Positions 1 through 10,690 of a stretch of 64,000 nt of DNA are shown one piece after another. Every line of letters starts with the position of its first letter. The first letter of the stretch is position 1. A program made the translations under genes and the position numbers. Under the pieces are notes generated by a model. That model did no database searches, was not told where the DNA came from, and was given only the letters and a program-made list of their open reading frames with translations. The DNA is from Aquabacterium sp. J223 (GTDB lineage: Bacteria > Pseudomonadota > Gammaproteobacteria > Burkholderiales > Burkholderiaceae_C), in the NCBI RefSeq assembly GCF_024666615.1, contig NZ_CP088297.1, positions 248,001-312,000 on the forward strand, read 5' to 3'.

Positions 1-73
1 CTAATCTGCAGCCCGCCGCTGGCCGCCTGCGGCCGCCTGTCCCCACGGGGGCACCCACCGCAAGGACCTTGCA
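1..73. other. left-edge non-coding stretch
   Basis: No supportable gene lies here. The stretch is GC-rich and ends in AAGGA at 62-66, the ribosome binding site of the following gene. An open frame on the minus strand here is the shadow of that gene. Confidence 0.5.
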
Positions 74-706
74 ATGATTCTTACGACCACCAGCTGGCCC
101 GACGGCCAGACCATTCCCGCGCGCCACGCCGCCGGCCGGCCCGATGGCGACGGCGTCGGCTTTTCCGACAACCTGAACCCCCAGCTGGCGTGGACCGGCG
201 TGCCGGCGGGCACGAAGTCGCTGGTGCTGGTCTGCCATGACCCCGACGTGCCCAGCCGCGGCGACGACGTCAACCAGCCCGACCGCGAGGTGCCGGCCGA
301 CCTGCCGCGCGTCGACTTCTTCCACTGGGTGCTGGTCGACCTGCCGCCGACGGTGAACGAGATCGCCGAGGGCGAGTTCAGCCGCGGCTTCACCGCCCGC
401 GGCAAGCAGGGCCCGGCGACGCTGCACGGCGCCCGCCACGGCCTGAACGACTACACCGGCTGGTTCGCCGGCAACGCCGACATGGCCGGCGACTACTTCG
501 GCTACGACGGCCCGTTCCCGCCCTTCAACGACAGCCTGCTGCACCACTACGTCTTCACGCTGTACGCGGTGGACGTGGCGCGGCTGCCGGTCGAAGGCCG
601 CTTCACCGGCGCGCAGGTGCGGCAGGCGCTGCAAGGCCATGTGCTGGCCGAGGCCCGCCTCAGCGGCACCTACACGCTGAACCGTCGCCTGCGCGGCCAG
701 GGCTGA
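74..706 (+). CDS. YbhB/YbcL-type PEBP family protein
   Basis: A 210-residue protein of the phosphatidylethanolamine-binding (Raf kinase inhibitor-like) fold. Visible family marks are the anion-pocket DPD near residue 56, the FFHWVLVDLP strand near residue 92 and GYDGPFPPFND near residue 143. Bacterial members have no agreed reaction; ligand binding or kinase/protease inhibition is proposed for relatives. No signal peptide is visible, so it is probably cytoplasmic. AAGGA seven bases upstream supports the ATG. The next gene starts 4 bases after the stop, so the two are probably co-transcribed. The family call is firm; the cellular role is unknown. Confidence 0.88.
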   Translation: MILTTTSWPDGQTIPARHAAGRPDGDGVGFSDNLNPQLAWTGVPAGTKSLVLVCHDPDVPSRGDDVNQPDREVPADLPRVDFFHWVLVDLPPTVNEIAEGEFSRGFTARGKQGPATLHGARHGLNDYTGWFAGNADMAGDYFGYDGPFPPFNDSLLHHYVFTLYAVDVARLPVEGRFTGAQVRQALQGHVLAEARLSGTYTLNRRLRGQG

Positions 707-710
707 GCGC

Positions 711-1370
711 GTGGACAGCGCCACCCGCGTGCTGCTGGTGCGGCACGGCGAGACGGCCTGGAACGTCGACAGCCGCATCCAGGGCCAGCTCGACGTCGGA
801 CTCAACGAACGCGGCCGCTGGCAGGCGGTGCGGCTGGCGCAGGCGGTGGCCGACGAGCCGCTGGACGCCATCTACGCCAGCCCGCTGTCGCGCGCCTTCG
901 CCACCGCCGAGGCGGTGGCCGGCGGCCGCGGCCTGGCGGTGGTGCCCGACCCCGCCCTGATGGAACGCCACTTCGGCGACTTCCAGGGCATGACCTTCGT
1001 CGAGATCGAGCAGCGCTGGCCGGACCTGGCCCTGCGCTGGCGCCAGCGCGACCCCGACTTCGGGCCTGCCGGCGGCGAGACGCTGGCCGCGTTCTACGGT
1101 CGCAGCGTGGCCGCGGTCGGCGCCATCGCGGCGCGCCACCGCGGCCAGTCGATCGCGGTGGTGGCGCACGGCGGCGTGCTCGACTGCCTGTACCGCGCCG
1201 CGGCCCGGCTGGACCTGCAGGCCACGCGCACCTGGCGCCTCGGCAACGCCAGCATCAACCGGCTGCTGCACAGCGACGAAGGCTTCAGCCTGGTCGGCTG
1301 GGACGACGAACGTCACCTGGCCGAGGCGCCGCGCGACGAGATCGACGACCGGGTCGGCCCGGCGGCCTGA
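711..1370 (+). CDS. histidine phosphatase family protein (phosphoglycerate mutase-like)
   Basis: A 219-residue cytoplasmic enzyme of the histidine phosphatase superfamily. LLVRHGETAWN at residues 8-18 carries the phospho-accepting histidine. A mid-protein ERHFGDFQG block and a later VVAHGGVLD supply the remaining catalytic residues. The general reaction is removal or transfer of phosphate through phosphohistidine; the substrate cannot be read from sequence (GpmB-, CobC- and broad-specificity phosphatases look alike). The GTG start lies 4 bases after the PEBP stop, implying an operon. It converges on the LysR gene, with stops 7 bases apart. Confidence 0.88.
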   Translation: MDSATRVLLVRHGETAWNVDSRIQGQLDVGLNERGRWQAVRLAQAVADEPLDAIYASPLSRAFATAEAVAGGRGLAVVPDPALMERHFGDFQGMTFVEIEQRWPDLALRWRQRDPDFGPAGGETLAAFYGRSVAAVGAIAARHRGQSIAVVAHGGVLDCLYRAAARLDLQATRTWRLGNASINRLLHSDEGFSLVGWDDERHLAEAPRDEIDDRVGPAA

Positions 1371-1377
1371 AGCCGGC

Positions 1378-2322
1378 TCAGCCCCGCGCCGGGCTGGCCT
1401 TCAGCCAGGGGTCGGCCTCCTCGCCGCCGTAGGCCTGCACCAGCCAGTCGACCAGCACCCGGATGCGCAGCGGCAGGTAGCGCCGCGTCGGCAGCCCGGC
1501 CCAGACACCGACCGACGGCTGCCGCCAGCCCGACAGCACCCACTGCAGCTGGCCCGACGCCAGGGCCGGCGCGGCGACGTAGGACGGCAGGTTGGCGATG
1601 CCGGCACCGGCCACCGCGGACGCCAGCACCACGTCGGCGTGGTGCACCCGCAGCCGGCCGGTCAGGGTGACCATCACCGGTGGCCCGCCGCCGTCGCGGC
1701 GCTCGAAGCGCCATTCGCGCGGCACGCCGGCCAGCACCGGCACCACCGATTCGTGCCGCTGCAGGTCGTCGGGATGGCGCGGCGGCCCGGCCGGGTGCGA
1801 CGCCAGGTACTGCGGGCTGGCGCAGGCCACGATCTCGGTGCTGGCCAGCCGCCGGGCGACGAAGTCGGCCTGCGGCGGCAGCGGTCCGACCAGGATGGTC
1901 AGGTCGAACTCGTCCTCGGGCGTGGTGAGCAGGCTGCCGAAGGCGTGCAGGTCCACCACCACCTTCGGATAGCGCTGCAGGAAGCCGCGCAGCACCGGCG
2001 CCAGCGCATGCGCCGCGAACGACGCGCCGGTGGCCAGGCGGATGGTGCCGGCCAGCTCGGTGCCGGCGTCGCGGGCCACGTTCTCCGCCTCCTCAATGCG
2101 GTCGAGCACGTCCTGCACCCGCTGCAGGTAGTCGGCGCCGGCCTCGGTCAGCGCCAGCCGGCGGGTGGTGCGGTTGATCAGCCGTGCGCCCAGGTGCTGC
2201 TCCAGGTCGGCGACCAGGCGGGTGACCACGGCCGGCGACAGGCCCATGTCGCGGGCGGCGGCGGCGAAGCTGCCCAGCTCGACCACGCGGGCGAACACCC
2301 GCATCGAATGCAGCCGGTCCAC
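1378..2322 (-). CDS. LysR family transcriptional regulator
   Basis: A 314-residue LysR-type regulator. The winged helix-turn-helix covers about residues 1-60 (MDRLHSMRVFARVVELGSF, then LSPAVVTRLVADLEQHLG) and a periplasmic-binding-like effector domain follows from about residue 90. It belongs to the large CrgA/AaeR-like branch of betaproteobacteria; effector and targets are not readable. The start is GTG at 2322. It sits 7 bases downstream of ruvB on the same strand and may be co-transcribed, although LysR genes usually act on a divergent neighbour and none is adjacent here. Confidence 0.9.
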   Translation of the reverse strand: MDRLHSMRVFARVVELGSFAAAARDMGLSPAVVTRLVADLEQHLGARLINRTTRRLALTEAGADYLQRVQDVLDRIEEAENVARDAGTELAGTIRLATGASFAAHALAPVLRGFLQRYPKVVVDLHAFGSLLTTPEDEFDLTILVGPLPPQADFVARRLASTEIVACASPQYLASHPAGPPRHPDDLQRHESVVPVLAGVPREWRFERRDGGGPPVMVTLTGRLRVHHADVVLASAVAGAGIANLPSYVAAPALASGQLQWVLSGWRQPSVGVWAGLPTRRYLPLRIRVLVDWLVQAYGGEEADPWLKASPARG

Positions 2323-2329
2323 GCGGCGG

Positions 2330-3402
<1,073 letters not shown>

Positions 3403-3409
3403 GGCGCCG

Positions 3410-3415
3410 ATTATC
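3410..3415 (-). promoter_or_regulatory. -10-like element of ruvB, leaderless spacing
   Basis: On the minus strand GATAAT is followed by 7 bases and then the ruvB ATG. Normal sigma-70 spacing would put the first transcribed base at or next to the start codon. No clear -35 is seen. Confidence 0.5.
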
Positions 3416-3441
3416 GGCGGCGGCCCTCTCGAGACCGCCGG

Positions 3442-3447
3442 CACAAT
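3442..3447 (+). promoter_or_regulatory. -10-like element of the copper cassette
   Basis: CACAAT lies 9 bases before ATG 3457, so the leader would be 0-3 nt. It is back to back with the ruvB -10; the two divergent -10 elements are 26 bases apart, so the polymerases could compete. Confidence 0.5.
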
Positions 3448-3456
3448 CGCCGCCAC

Positions 3457-3873
3457 ATGACCGCCCTGCTGCCCACGCTGCGACACCGGCGCGCCCTGCG
3501 CCTCGGGGCTGCGGCATGGGTGGTGCTGGCGCTGCTGCTCAAGGCGGCGCTGCCGCTGCTGGCCAGCCAGGCGGCCGGCCTGCAGGGCAAGGCCACCGTC
3601 GAGGTGTGCACCGCCTACGGCGTGGCCACGGTGGCGCTGCCCGGCGACGGCCCGTCGGCGCCGGCCGACCATGGCGCCGCGCACGTCGCCGGCGAGCACT
3701 GCGCCGCCGGCGCCGTGCTGGCATCGCTGCCGCCGGCGGTCCACGCCGCCCTCTGGCCGGCGACAGCGGCCGTCGATCGCTGGACGACGCCCGCCCGCCA
3801 GGCGCCGCCGCCGGACGACGCCGACGCGCGCTGGCGCGCCGGCCTGCTGCGCTCGCCACCGCTTCCCGTCTGA
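3457..3873 (+). CDS. DUF2946 family small exported protein
   Basis: A 138-residue protein with a hydrophobic N-terminal segment (about residues 15-36, signal or anchor) followed by VEVCTAYG and, later, H-x3-C pairs ([11 protein letters not shown]). These match the DUF2946 family, often found beside copper and TonB-receptor genes. The His and Cys residues could bind metal, but no function is established. It is the first gene of a plus-strand cassette with a TonB-dependent receptor, a YcnI-like protein and PCu(A)C, which suggests a role in periplasmic copper handling (inference). The ATG is set by the close -10-like CACAAT and the hydrophobic segment. Confidence 0.72.
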   Translation: MTALLPTLRHRRALRLGAAAWVVLALLLKAALPLLASQAAGLQGKATVEVCTAYGVATVALPGDGPSAPADHGAAHVAGEHCAAGAVLASLPPAVHAALWPATAAVDRWTTPARQAPPPDDADARWRAGLLRSPPLPV

Positions 3874-3980
3874 CGCCTGCGCGCCCGGCACGTCCGGCGC
3901 GCCATCGCCGCATGGCCGCCCGGCGGCCATGCCGCCGCGCCGCGGCGCGGCCCGCTTCAGACCCTGGAAGAGCCCCTGTC

Positions 3981-6317
3981 GTGAACCGCTGCACCCCGAC
4001 GGCCCTGGCCGCCGCCCTGTCCTGCCTCGTCACCGGCCTGGCCAGCGCCCAGGCCGGCCCGGCCGCCGCCCCCGCCTCTGAAGACGCCGACGCACCGCGG
4101 CGCGACGGCGGCGTGGTCGTCATCCGCGCCCCGCGCGCCGGCACGCTGCCGACCGCGCTGCCGGCCACGATCGAAGGCCTGTCGCGGCAGGACATCGAGA
4201 CCCGCGGGCGCGCCGCCGACGCCGAGGACGTGCTCAAGTACCTGCCCAGCCTGCTGGTGCGCAAGCGCTACGACGGCGACCACAACCACGCCATCCTCTC
4301 CAGCCGCGCCTCGGGCACCGGCAACAGCGCGCGCTCGATGGTCTACGCCGACGGCATCCTGCTGTCGAACCTGCTCGGCAACGGTGTCGGGGGGCTGAGC
4401 TTCCCGCCGCGCTGGGGCCTGGTGGCGCCGGAGGAGATCGAACGGGTGGACGTGCTGTACGGCCCGTTCTCCGCCGCCTTTCCCGGCAACTCGGTGGGCG
4501 CGGTGGTGGATTACGTGACCCGCATGCCCAGCCGCTTCGAGGTCCACGCCAAGGCGGGCTACAGCACGCAGCCGTCGTTCGACCTGTACGGCACGCAGGG
4601 CCGCTTCCGCTCGTGGCAGGTGAGCACCGCGGTGGGCGACCGCGCCGGCCCGTGGTCGTGGTGGCTAAGCGCGCAGCGCAGCGACAGCCACGGCCAGCCG
4701 CTGACCTTCGCCAACCGGGTGGTCGGCGGAGCGCCCAGCCCCTTGGGCACGCCGGTCACCGGCGCGGTGGCCGACCTCAACAGCGCCGGCCAGCCGTGGT
4801 GGATCCTCGGCAGCGGCACCGAATACACCAGCCGGCAGGAGCAGTTCAAGGCCAAGCTGGCGCACGACCTGAGCCCCACGCTGCGCGCGGCCTACACGCT
4901 GGGCGTCTGGCGCAACGAGGTGCAGGGCCGCTCGGCGTCGTACCTGCGCGATGCCGCGGGCAACGTGGTCAGCGGCGGCGCGATCAACATCGGCGGCCGC
5001 GCCTACACCCTCAACGGCGGTGACTTCCCGTCGACCGACGAGCGGCTCACCCACCTGATGCACGGGCTGTCGATCAAGTCGAACACCCGCGGCACGTGGG
5101 ACTGGCAGGTGGCGGCCAGCCAGTACCGCTACGTCACCGACACCAAGCGGCAGACCGGCGCCACCCTGCCCGCCGGCACGCTGGCCGACGGCGGCGGCAC
5201 CGGCTGGCACACGCTGGACCTGCGCGGCACCTGGCGGCCCGACGGCGTCGACGGCGCGCACACCGTGGACGTGGGCCTGCAGCGCCATGCCCACACCCTG
5301 CGCTACCCGACCTATGCGCTGGGCGACTGGTCCGCCGACGCGCCCGCCGGCGTCAACTCCGAGGTGGGCGGCCACACCCGGCTGGACAGCCTGTGGGCGC
5401 AGGACGCGTGGCGCTTCAGGCCCGACTGGAAGGCCGTGCTGGGCCTGCGCGCGGAGGCCTGGCGCGCGCAGGGCGGCACCCAGATCCTCAACGTCAGCCC
5501 GGCCGTGCAGCAGGCCGGCCAGCGCCGCGAACACCACCTCAGCCCCAAGGCCGCGCTGTCCTGGCAGGTGCGCGACAGCACGGTGCTCAAGGCCGCGCTC
5601 GGCCGCGCGGTGCGCCTGCCGACGGTGGCCGAGCTGTACGGCGCCACCGGCACCACCAACGCGCAGTACATCAACGATGCCAACCTGCGGCCCGAGCGCA
5701 GCTGGACCGGCGAAGTCGGCGCCGAGCAGGACCTGGGCAACGGCCTGCTGCGCCTGACCGCCTTCGCCGAGGACACCCGCGACGCGCTGTACTCGCAGAC
5801 CACCGTGCTCGCCACCGGCAGCGGCAACACCAACGTCACCCGGGTGCAGAACGTCGGCCGCATCGCCACCACCGGCGTCGAAGCCGCCTACCAGGGCCGC
5901 AACGTCGGCTGGCGCGGGCTCGACCTGGCGGGCAGCCTGACCTTCGCCGACAGCGAGATCAAGGAGAACGCCGGCTTCGTCGCCACGCCCGGCGACACGA
6001 TCGGCAAGCGCCAGCCCAACATCCCGCGCTGGCGCGCCACCGCGCTGGCGAGCTGGCGTTTCGCGCCGGCCTGGACCGCCACGCTGGCCGCGCGCCACAG
6101 CGGCCGGCAGTACCGAACGCTCAACAACGCCGACGTCAACGGCCACACCTACATGGGCGTCAGCCGCTACCTCACGGTCGACGCCCGGCTGCACTGGAAG
6201 ATCGACCCGCGGTGGACCGCCGCCTTCGGCGTCGACAACCTGAACAACGCCACCTACTGGAACTTCCACCCCTACCCGCAGCGCACGTTCAATGCCGAGC
6301 TGCGCTACGACCTGTGA
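3981..6317 (+). CDS. TonB-dependent outer membrane receptor, probably copper-related
   Basis: A 778-residue TonB-dependent receptor. The GTG start is chosen because it gives a clean signal peptide (ALSCLVTGLASAQA). The plug domain follows (about residues 45-180: DVLKYLPSLLVRKR, SMVYADGILLSN, EEIERVDVLYGPFSAAFPGN), then a 22-strand barrel ending in the aromatic-terminal strand FNAELRYDL. It imports a substrate across the outer membrane using TonB-ExbBD energy. DUF2946, YcnI-like and PCu(A)C neighbours make a copper species or copper complex the best guess (inference); a siderophore cannot be excluded. The next gene starts 11 bases after the stop. Confidence 0.88.
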   Translation: MNRCTPTALAAALSCLVTGLASAQAGPAAAPASEDADAPRRDGGVVVIRAPRAGTLPTALPATIEGLSRQDIETRGRAADAEDVLKYLPSLLVRKRYDGDHNHAILSSRASGTGNSARSMVYADGILLSNLLGNGVGGLSFPPRWGLVAPEEIERVDVLYGPFSAAFPGNSVGAVVDYVTRMPSRFEVHAKAGYSTQPSFDLYGTQGRFRSWQVSTAVGDRAGPWSWWLSAQRSDSHGQPLTFANRVVGGAPSPLGTPVTGAVADLNSAGQPWWILGSGTEYTSRQEQFKAKLAHDLSPTLRAAYTLGVWRNEVQGRSASYLRDAAGNVVSGGAINIGGRAYTLNGGDFPSTDERLTHLMHGLSIKSNTRGTWDWQVAASQYRYVTDTKRQTGATLPAGTLADGGGTGWHTLDLRGTWRPDGVDGAHTVDVGLQRHAHTLRYPTYALGDWSADAPAGVNSEVGGHTRLDSLWAQDAWRFRPDWKAVLGLRAEAWRAQGGTQILNVSPAVQQAGQRREHHLSPKAALSWQVRDSTVLKAALGRAVRLPTVAELYGATGTTNAQYINDANLRPERSWTGEVGAEQDLGNGLLRLTAFAEDTRDALYSQTTVLATGSGNTNVTRVQNVGRIATTGVEAAYQGRNVGWRGLDLAGSLTFADSEIKENAGFVATPGDTIGKRQPNIPRWRATALASWRFAPAWTATLAARHSGRQYRTLNNADVNGHTYMGVSRYLTVDARLHWKIDPRWTAAFGVDNLNNATYWNFHPYPQRTFNAELRYDL

Positions 6318-6328
6318 GACCCGCCGCC

Positions 6329-6844
6329 ATGCCGACACTCCGATCCCTGTTCGCGGCGCTGCTGGCGGCCCTGGCCGGCCCCGCCGTCGCCCACGTCACG
6401 CTGGAGCCGGCGCAGGCCGCCGCCGGCGGCACGCACAAGCTGAGCTTCCGCGTCACCCATGGCTGCGACGGCAGCGCCACGACGGCCGTCGTGCTGCGCC
6501 TGCCGCCCGGCCTGCAGGGCGCCAAGCCGATGCCCAAGCCCGGCTGGTCGCTGCAGACGACACGCCGGCCGCTGGCCCAGGCGCAGGAACGCCACGGCCG
6601 CCGCATCACCGACGAACTGGCCGAGGTGCGCTGGTCCGGCGGACCGCTGCCGGACGCGCACGTCGACGAGTTCAGCATCGTCGCCACGCTGCCGGCCGGC
6701 GGCCCGGCGCCGCTCGCCTTCCCGCTGACCCAGGAATGCGAGCAGGGCCGCCTGGACTGGCAGGATGCGCCCGGCTCGCGCGCCCCGGCGCCGGTGCTGC
6801 GCCTGCAGGCACCGGCCGGCCCCGCCCCTCACCATCCGCACTGA
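6329..6844 (+). CDS. YcnI-like DUF1775 periplasmic copper-binding protein
   Basis: A 171-residue exported protein. The signal peptide ends ...GPAVA and the mature chain would begin with His22 (AHVTLEP). DUF1775/YcnI proteins bind Cu(II) through this N-terminal histidine and a conserved tryptophan, here in KPGWSL. Residues VTHGCDGSATTAV also follow the family. A role as periplasmic copper chaperone is inferred from family and context. No C-terminal membrane anchor is visible, so it is probably soluble. It is the third gene of the cassette, with 14 bases to the next start. Confidence 0.85.
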   Translation: MPTLRSLFAALLAALAGPAVAHVTLEPAQAAAGGTHKLSFRVTHGCDGSATTAVVLRLPPGLQGAKPMPKPGWSLQTTRRPLAQAQERHGRRITDELAEVRWSGGPLPDAHVDEFSIVATLPAGGPAPLAFPLTQECEQGRLDWQDAPGSRAPAPVLRLQAPAGPAPHHPH

Positions 6845-6858
6845 AGGAGCCGCCTCCG

Positions 6859-7368
6859 ATGAACCCGATCACCCTGACCGCCTTGCGCGCCGCCCTCGCC
6901 GCCCTGGTCCTCGCCGCCGCCGGCGGTGTCGCCGCGCAGTCCTCCGCCGTCAGCGCCGAGCGCGGCTGGACCCGGCCCACCGTCGCCGGCCAGCCGGCCG
7001 CCGGCGGCTACCTGGTGCTGCAGAACAAGGGCGGTGCCGACCGCGTGGTGGCGGCGTCCTCGCCGGTGGCGCAGCGGGTGGAGCTGCACACCATGACGCT
7101 GGACAACGACATCATGCGCATGCGCCAGCTCGACGCCATCGACCTGCCCGCCGGGCAGACGGTGGAGCTCAGGCCCGGTGGCCTGCACCTGATGGTGTTC
7201 GGCCTGAAGGCTCCGCTGAAGACGGGCGAACGCCTGCCGCTGGTGCTGACGCTGGAGAAGGGCGGCGAGCTGCGCACCGAGCTGGCGGTGCGGCCGACGC
7301 CGCCCGGCGGCCCGGCGCCCGCGGAGCACGGCACGCATGGCGCGCACGGCGGCGCGCACAAGCACTGA
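6859..7368 (+). CDS. PCu(A)C family periplasmic copper chaperone
   Basis: A 169-residue exported protein with signal peptide (about residues 1-26). It matches the PCu(A)C copper site exactly: His77, Met88, His110 and Met112 fit H-x10-M-x21-H-x-M. Family members deliver Cu(I) to the CuA centre of cytochrome c oxidase or act in general copper handling. A His-rich tail (five His in the last 18 residues) adds a likely Cu(II) site, as in extended PCu(A)C proteins. AAGGAG lies upstream of the ATG. It is the last gene of the copper cassette and converges on ruvA, stops 12 bases apart. Confidence 0.92.
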   Translation: MNPITLTALRAALAALVLAAAGGVAAQSSAVSAERGWTRPTVAGQPAAGGYLVLQNKGGADRVVAASSPVAQRVELHTMTLDNDIMRMRQLDAIDLPAGQTVELRPGGLHLMVFGLKAPLKTGERLPLVLTLEKGGELRTELAVRPTPPGGPAPAEHGTHGAHGGAHKH

Positions 7369-7380
7369 GCCGGCGCCGCC

Positions 7381-7952
7381 TCAGCGCGACAGCGCCTTCA
7401 GCGCCTGCCGGATGCCCTCGGCCACGCCGACGTCCGGCGGCAATGCCTTCAGCGCCGCCTGCGTCTCGCGTTCGTTGTAGCCCAGCGCCAGCAGCGCCTG
7501 CACGATGTCGGCCTGGGCGTCGCTGGCGACGGTGGCGGGGCGGCCGAGGTCCGGGCCGAGCTTGCCCTTGAGCTCCAGCAGCAGCCGGTCGGCGGTCTTC
7601 TTGCCGATGCCCGGCACCTTCTGCAGCCGCCCCCCTCCTGCAGGCTCACCGCCTGAGCCAGGTCGGCCACCGACAGGCCGGACAGCACGCCGAGCGCGGT
7701 GCGCGGGCCGATGCCGGCGATCTTCAGCAGCAGGCGGAAGGTGTGGCGCTCCTCGTGGGTGAGGAAGCCGTAGAGCAGCTGCGCGTCCTCGCGCACCACG
7801 AAGTGCGTGAGCAGCGTCACCTTCTCGCCCAGCGCGGGCAGCGCGTAGAACGTGCTCATCGGCACGTCGACCTCGTAGCCGACGCCGCCGACGTCGAGCA
7901 GCAGCTGGGGCGGTGCCTTCTCGGCGAGCACGCCGGTGAGTCGTCCGATCAT
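7381..7952 (-). CDS. ruvA: RuvA Holliday junction-binding protein (frameshifted as sequenced)
   Basis: RuvA tetramers bind four-way junctions and load RuvB. The N-terminal OB domain ([15 protein letters not shown]), the helix-hairpin-helix segment [11 protein letters not shown] and the second one [17 protein letters not shown] are all present, but on two frames. The break is in a six-C run at 7630-7635; one extra C restores [19 protein letters not shown] and a 190-residue protein of normal length, ending in the domain III UBA-like helices. CACAAT ends 6 bases before the ATG. A homopolymer sequencing error is the likely cause. Confidence 0.9.
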
Positions 7953-7958
7953 CCGGCG

Positions 7959-7964
7959 ATTGTG
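7959..7964 (-). promoter_or_regulatory. -10-like element of ruvA, leaderless spacing
   Basis: On the minus strand CACAAT is followed by 6 bases and ATG 7952. This puts ruvA under its own promoter rather than an upstream ruvC. Confidence 0.5.
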
Positions 7965-7995
7965 GCCGCCGTGCGGCGGCCGGGGACTCCGACGT

Positions 7996-8643
7996 TCAGC
8001 GGCGGAACAGGCCGAGGCGCTGCGCTTCCAGCGCCGCTTCGGCGCGGGAGCTCACGTTGAGCTTGCGGTAGATCTGCTTGACGTAGTCGGCGATGGTGTG
8101 GCGCGACAGGTTGAGCTGCACGCCGATCTCCGGCAGGGTGAAGCCCTTGGCCACACGCAGCAGCACCTCGCTCTCGCGCTCGGTGAGCTGCACATGCGGC
8201 AGCGCGTTGGCCTGCGGCCTCGCCTGTGCGGCGAAGTAGGCGATGACACGGCGGGCGATCGACGGCGACAGCGGCGGCTCGCCCTGGCTGATGCGCTGCA
8301 GCTGCTCGGTCAGCAGCTCGCGCGCCTGTTCCTTCAGCAGGTAGCCGAAGGCGCCGGCCTGCAGCGCGGGGAACAGGTGCTCGTCGTCGTCGTGGATGGT
8401 GACGACCACCGACTGCGCCTCGGGCTGGCTTTCGCGCAGCCGGGCCACCACGTCGACACCGGAGCCGTCGGGCAGGCCGAGGTCGATCAGCGCCAGGTCG
8501 AACTTCAGCGCCGAGACCAGTTCGAGCGCGTCGTGCACGCGTGCGCTCTCGGAGATCTGGGCATTGGGGAACACCTGCATGACCAACGCCTTCAGCCAGG
8601 TGCGGATCTCAGGCAGGTCTTCGAGCAGCAGGACGTGCTTCAT
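7996..8643 (-). CDS. NarL/FixJ-type response regulator
   Basis: A 215-residue regulator with an N-terminal receiver domain ([10 protein letters not shown]; phospho-acceptor Asp in [14 protein letters not shown]; Lys in [10 protein letters not shown]) and a C-terminal LuxR-type helix-turn-helix ([25 protein letters not shown]...[14 protein letters not shown]). It should be phosphorylated by the histidine kinase encoded 63 bases upstream on the same strand (8707-10683). The target genes are unknown. Confidence 0.92.
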   Translation of the reverse strand: MKHVLLLEDLPEIRTWLKALVMQVFPNAQISESARVHDALELVSALKFDLALIDLGLPDGSGVDVVARLRESQPEAQSVVVTIHDDDEHLFPALQAGAFGYLLKEQARELLTEQLQRISQGEPPLSPSIARRVIAYFAAQARPQANALPHVQLTERESEVLLRVAKGFTLPEIGVQLNLSRHTIADYVKQIYRKLNVSSRAEAALEAQRLGLFRR

Positions 8644-8706
8644 GGGGCACCTCGCGGAAGGGAGTTTCCGATCGTAACGCCCTGCCTTCGCCGCAGGACG
8701 ACCGGG

Positions 8707-10683
8707 TCAGAGCGGAAGCGTGAGCCGTATCACGGTTCCATAGCCTGGGCCGCTTTCGACCAGGCACTGGCCCTGCATCTGCTTGGCCCGCTGCTTCATG
8801 CTCGACATGCCGTGGCCGCGGTCGAGCCGGCCATCGAGCTCCATCGGGATGCCCTTGCCGTTGTCCTGGATCAGCAGCAGGAAATGGTCGGCCTCGACCT
8901 GGCAGGTCAGCGCGCAGTGGGAGGCGCCGCTGTGCTTGATGATGTTGCTCACCGCCTCGCGCAGGATGCGGGTGGTCTGCACGTAGGTGCGCGCCGGCAG
9001 GGTGTGGGCGATGTCCTCGGTGGGCGAGCTCCAGTTCGATTCGATGCCGGCCTGGCCCAGCCGGGACACCACCTCGGCGCGCCAGTCGCCGAGCGCGTCG
9101 ATCAGGCGCATGGGCTTGCCGGTGAGGCCGCGCACCGACAGCCGCATCTCCTCCAGTGCCTCTCGCGCCAGCGTCGAGATGCGCTCGGAGTCGCTGGTGT
9201 GGATGATGGTCAGCAGCTTGGCCCCGAGGTCGTCGTGCAGGTCGGCGGCGATGCGCTTGCGCTCGCGCTCGGTGACCTGCTCGACCCGCAGCTCGGCCAG
9301 CTGGCCGAAGTTGCGCTCGATCTCCAGCGTGGCCTGGTGGATGCGCTGCTCCAGCGACAGCCGGCCGCGCTCGGCCTGCTGCAGCGCCATGCCGTAGTGC
9401 GCGATCAGCAGCAGGCCGACGGTGACCAGCACCAGCGGCGTCAGCACCTGGCTCCACGCCGGCGCGCGACCGGTCTGCTGGGACACCAGTTCCAGCGCCA
9501 TGGCGCAGAGGCCGGCCACGGCGAGGCCGACCAGCGGCCACAGCGCCGAGCGGGCACCGTGCCGGCGCACCCACAGGCAGCAGGCCAGCGCCGCGGTGAT
9601 CTCGGCGGCCACCAGGGCGTCGGAGACGGAGGCGGCGAGGAACAGCCGGTCCGGCGGCGCCGCCCACAGCACCAGCGGCGTCAGCGCGCACTGGGCGGCC
9701 AGCAGCCAGCCGACGCGGCGGTCGGGGCGACCGGCCAGCGTGAGCAGGAACAGCACCGCACCCAGCCCGACCAGCGGCACCAGCGAGGCCAGCAGCACCT
9801 CGGCGTGGTGCATCGGCAGCGGCAGGTCGCGCCACCACATGCGGGCGGTCAGCAGGCCCCAGGCCATCGCCATGACGCTGAACCAGGCCAGGTGGCTGGC
9901 CGGCCGGTGCAGCCAGCCCAGCAGCAGCACCAGCGCCCCGGTGACCATCAGCGCGGCGCAGGCCACCTCGGGCAGGGTGATGGCCACCGCATGGCGGCGG
10001 TCGTGCCACTGCGCCAGGTCGGCGTGCGGGCCGATGACCACCGCCGACAGCCCGCCGGTGCGCAGCTGCGACGCGGCCCGGGCCGGCGGCAGGCCGATCA
10101 CCTGGATGTCCAGGGTGTTGCCCTGCGCCTGCAGCAGCGCCGACGGCAGGCTCACCAGGCGCGGGTGCGGGCACAGCCGCGACACCGGCTCCTGCAGCCG
10201 CCCATGCCGGTGGACCAGGCGGCCGTTGAGCACCACCTGCACGTTGCTGCAGGCGCGCTCGAGGTAGACGCCGGTGAGCTCGTCGCCCTTCAGGGCGGCC
10301 GCCGGCAGGTCGAAGTGCAGCCGGTACCACACCGAGCCGCCGGCGCCGAGCCCGTCGTCGGCGAAGCGGTGCGGCAGCGCCACCGTGGACGCCGCGCGGT
10401 CGCCCGGAAAGACGGACGACGACGACGCGACCGCCTGCGCATGGTCGTAGCGCAGCGCCTGCCAGGCCGGCGCCTCGGCCGGGCCTTCCGCGCCGCGGCC
10501 GGACGACGACAGCCAGCCCAGCACCACCAGCAGCAGCGCGGCGGCGAGCAGCACCGCCACCAGCAGCCCGTCGCTGCGCGCGCGCGCGCCGACGGCCGGC
10601 CCTCCCGCGAGGGCGGACGGCGCGCCGGGCTCGGTGGCCGTGACCGGGTCGCCGAGGTCGATCAGGGAGGAGGAGGTGCTCAC
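8707..10683 (-). CDS. membrane sensor histidine kinase, NarL-partner (HisKA_3) type
   Basis: A 658-residue kinase. An N-terminal membrane helix ([17 protein letters not shown]) is followed by a periplasmic region of about 150 residues ([12 protein letters not shown]), then a run of roughly seven membrane helices, so the architecture resembles 7TMR-DISM sensors. A coiled coil leads to the HisKA_3 dimerisation motif ([17 protein letters not shown], phospho-His in LHDD) and an HATPase domain ([18 protein letters not shown]). The GTG start is chosen because CACAAT ends 7 bases upstream and the N-terminus fits. The signal sensed is unknown. The partner regulator lies just downstream. Confidence 0.88.
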   Translation of the reverse strand: MSTSSSLIDLGDPVTATEPGAPSALAGGPAVGARARSDGLLVAVLLAAALLLVVLGWLSSSGRGAEGPAEAPAWQALRYDHAQAVASSSSVFPGDRAASTVALPHRFADDGLGAGGSVWYRLHFDLPAAALKGDELTGVYLERACSNVQVVLNGRLVHRHGRLQEPVSRLCPHPRLVSLPSALLQAQGNTLDIQVIGLPPARAASQLRTGGLSAVVIGPHADLAQWHDRRHAVAITLPEVACAALMVTGALVLLLGWLHRPASHLAWFSVMAMAWGLLTARMWWRDLPLPMHHAEVLLASLVPLVGLGAVLFLLTLAGRPDRRVGWLLAAQCALTPLVLWAAPPDRLFLAASVSDALVAAEITAALACCLWVRRHGARSALWPLVGLAVAGLCAMALELVSQQTGRAPAWSQVLTPLVLVTVGLLLIAHYGMALQQAERGRLSLEQRIHQATLEIERNFGQLAELRVEQVTERERKRIAADLHDDLGAKLLTIIHTSDSERISTLAREALEEMRLSVRGLTGKPMRLIDALGDWRAEVVSRLGQAGIESNWSSPTEDIAHTLPARTYVQTTRILREAVSNIIKHSGASHCALTCQVEADHFLLLIQDNGKGIPMELDGRLDRGHGMSSMKQRAKQMQGQCLVESGPGYGTVIRLTLPL

Positions 10684-10690
10684 GGCGGCG

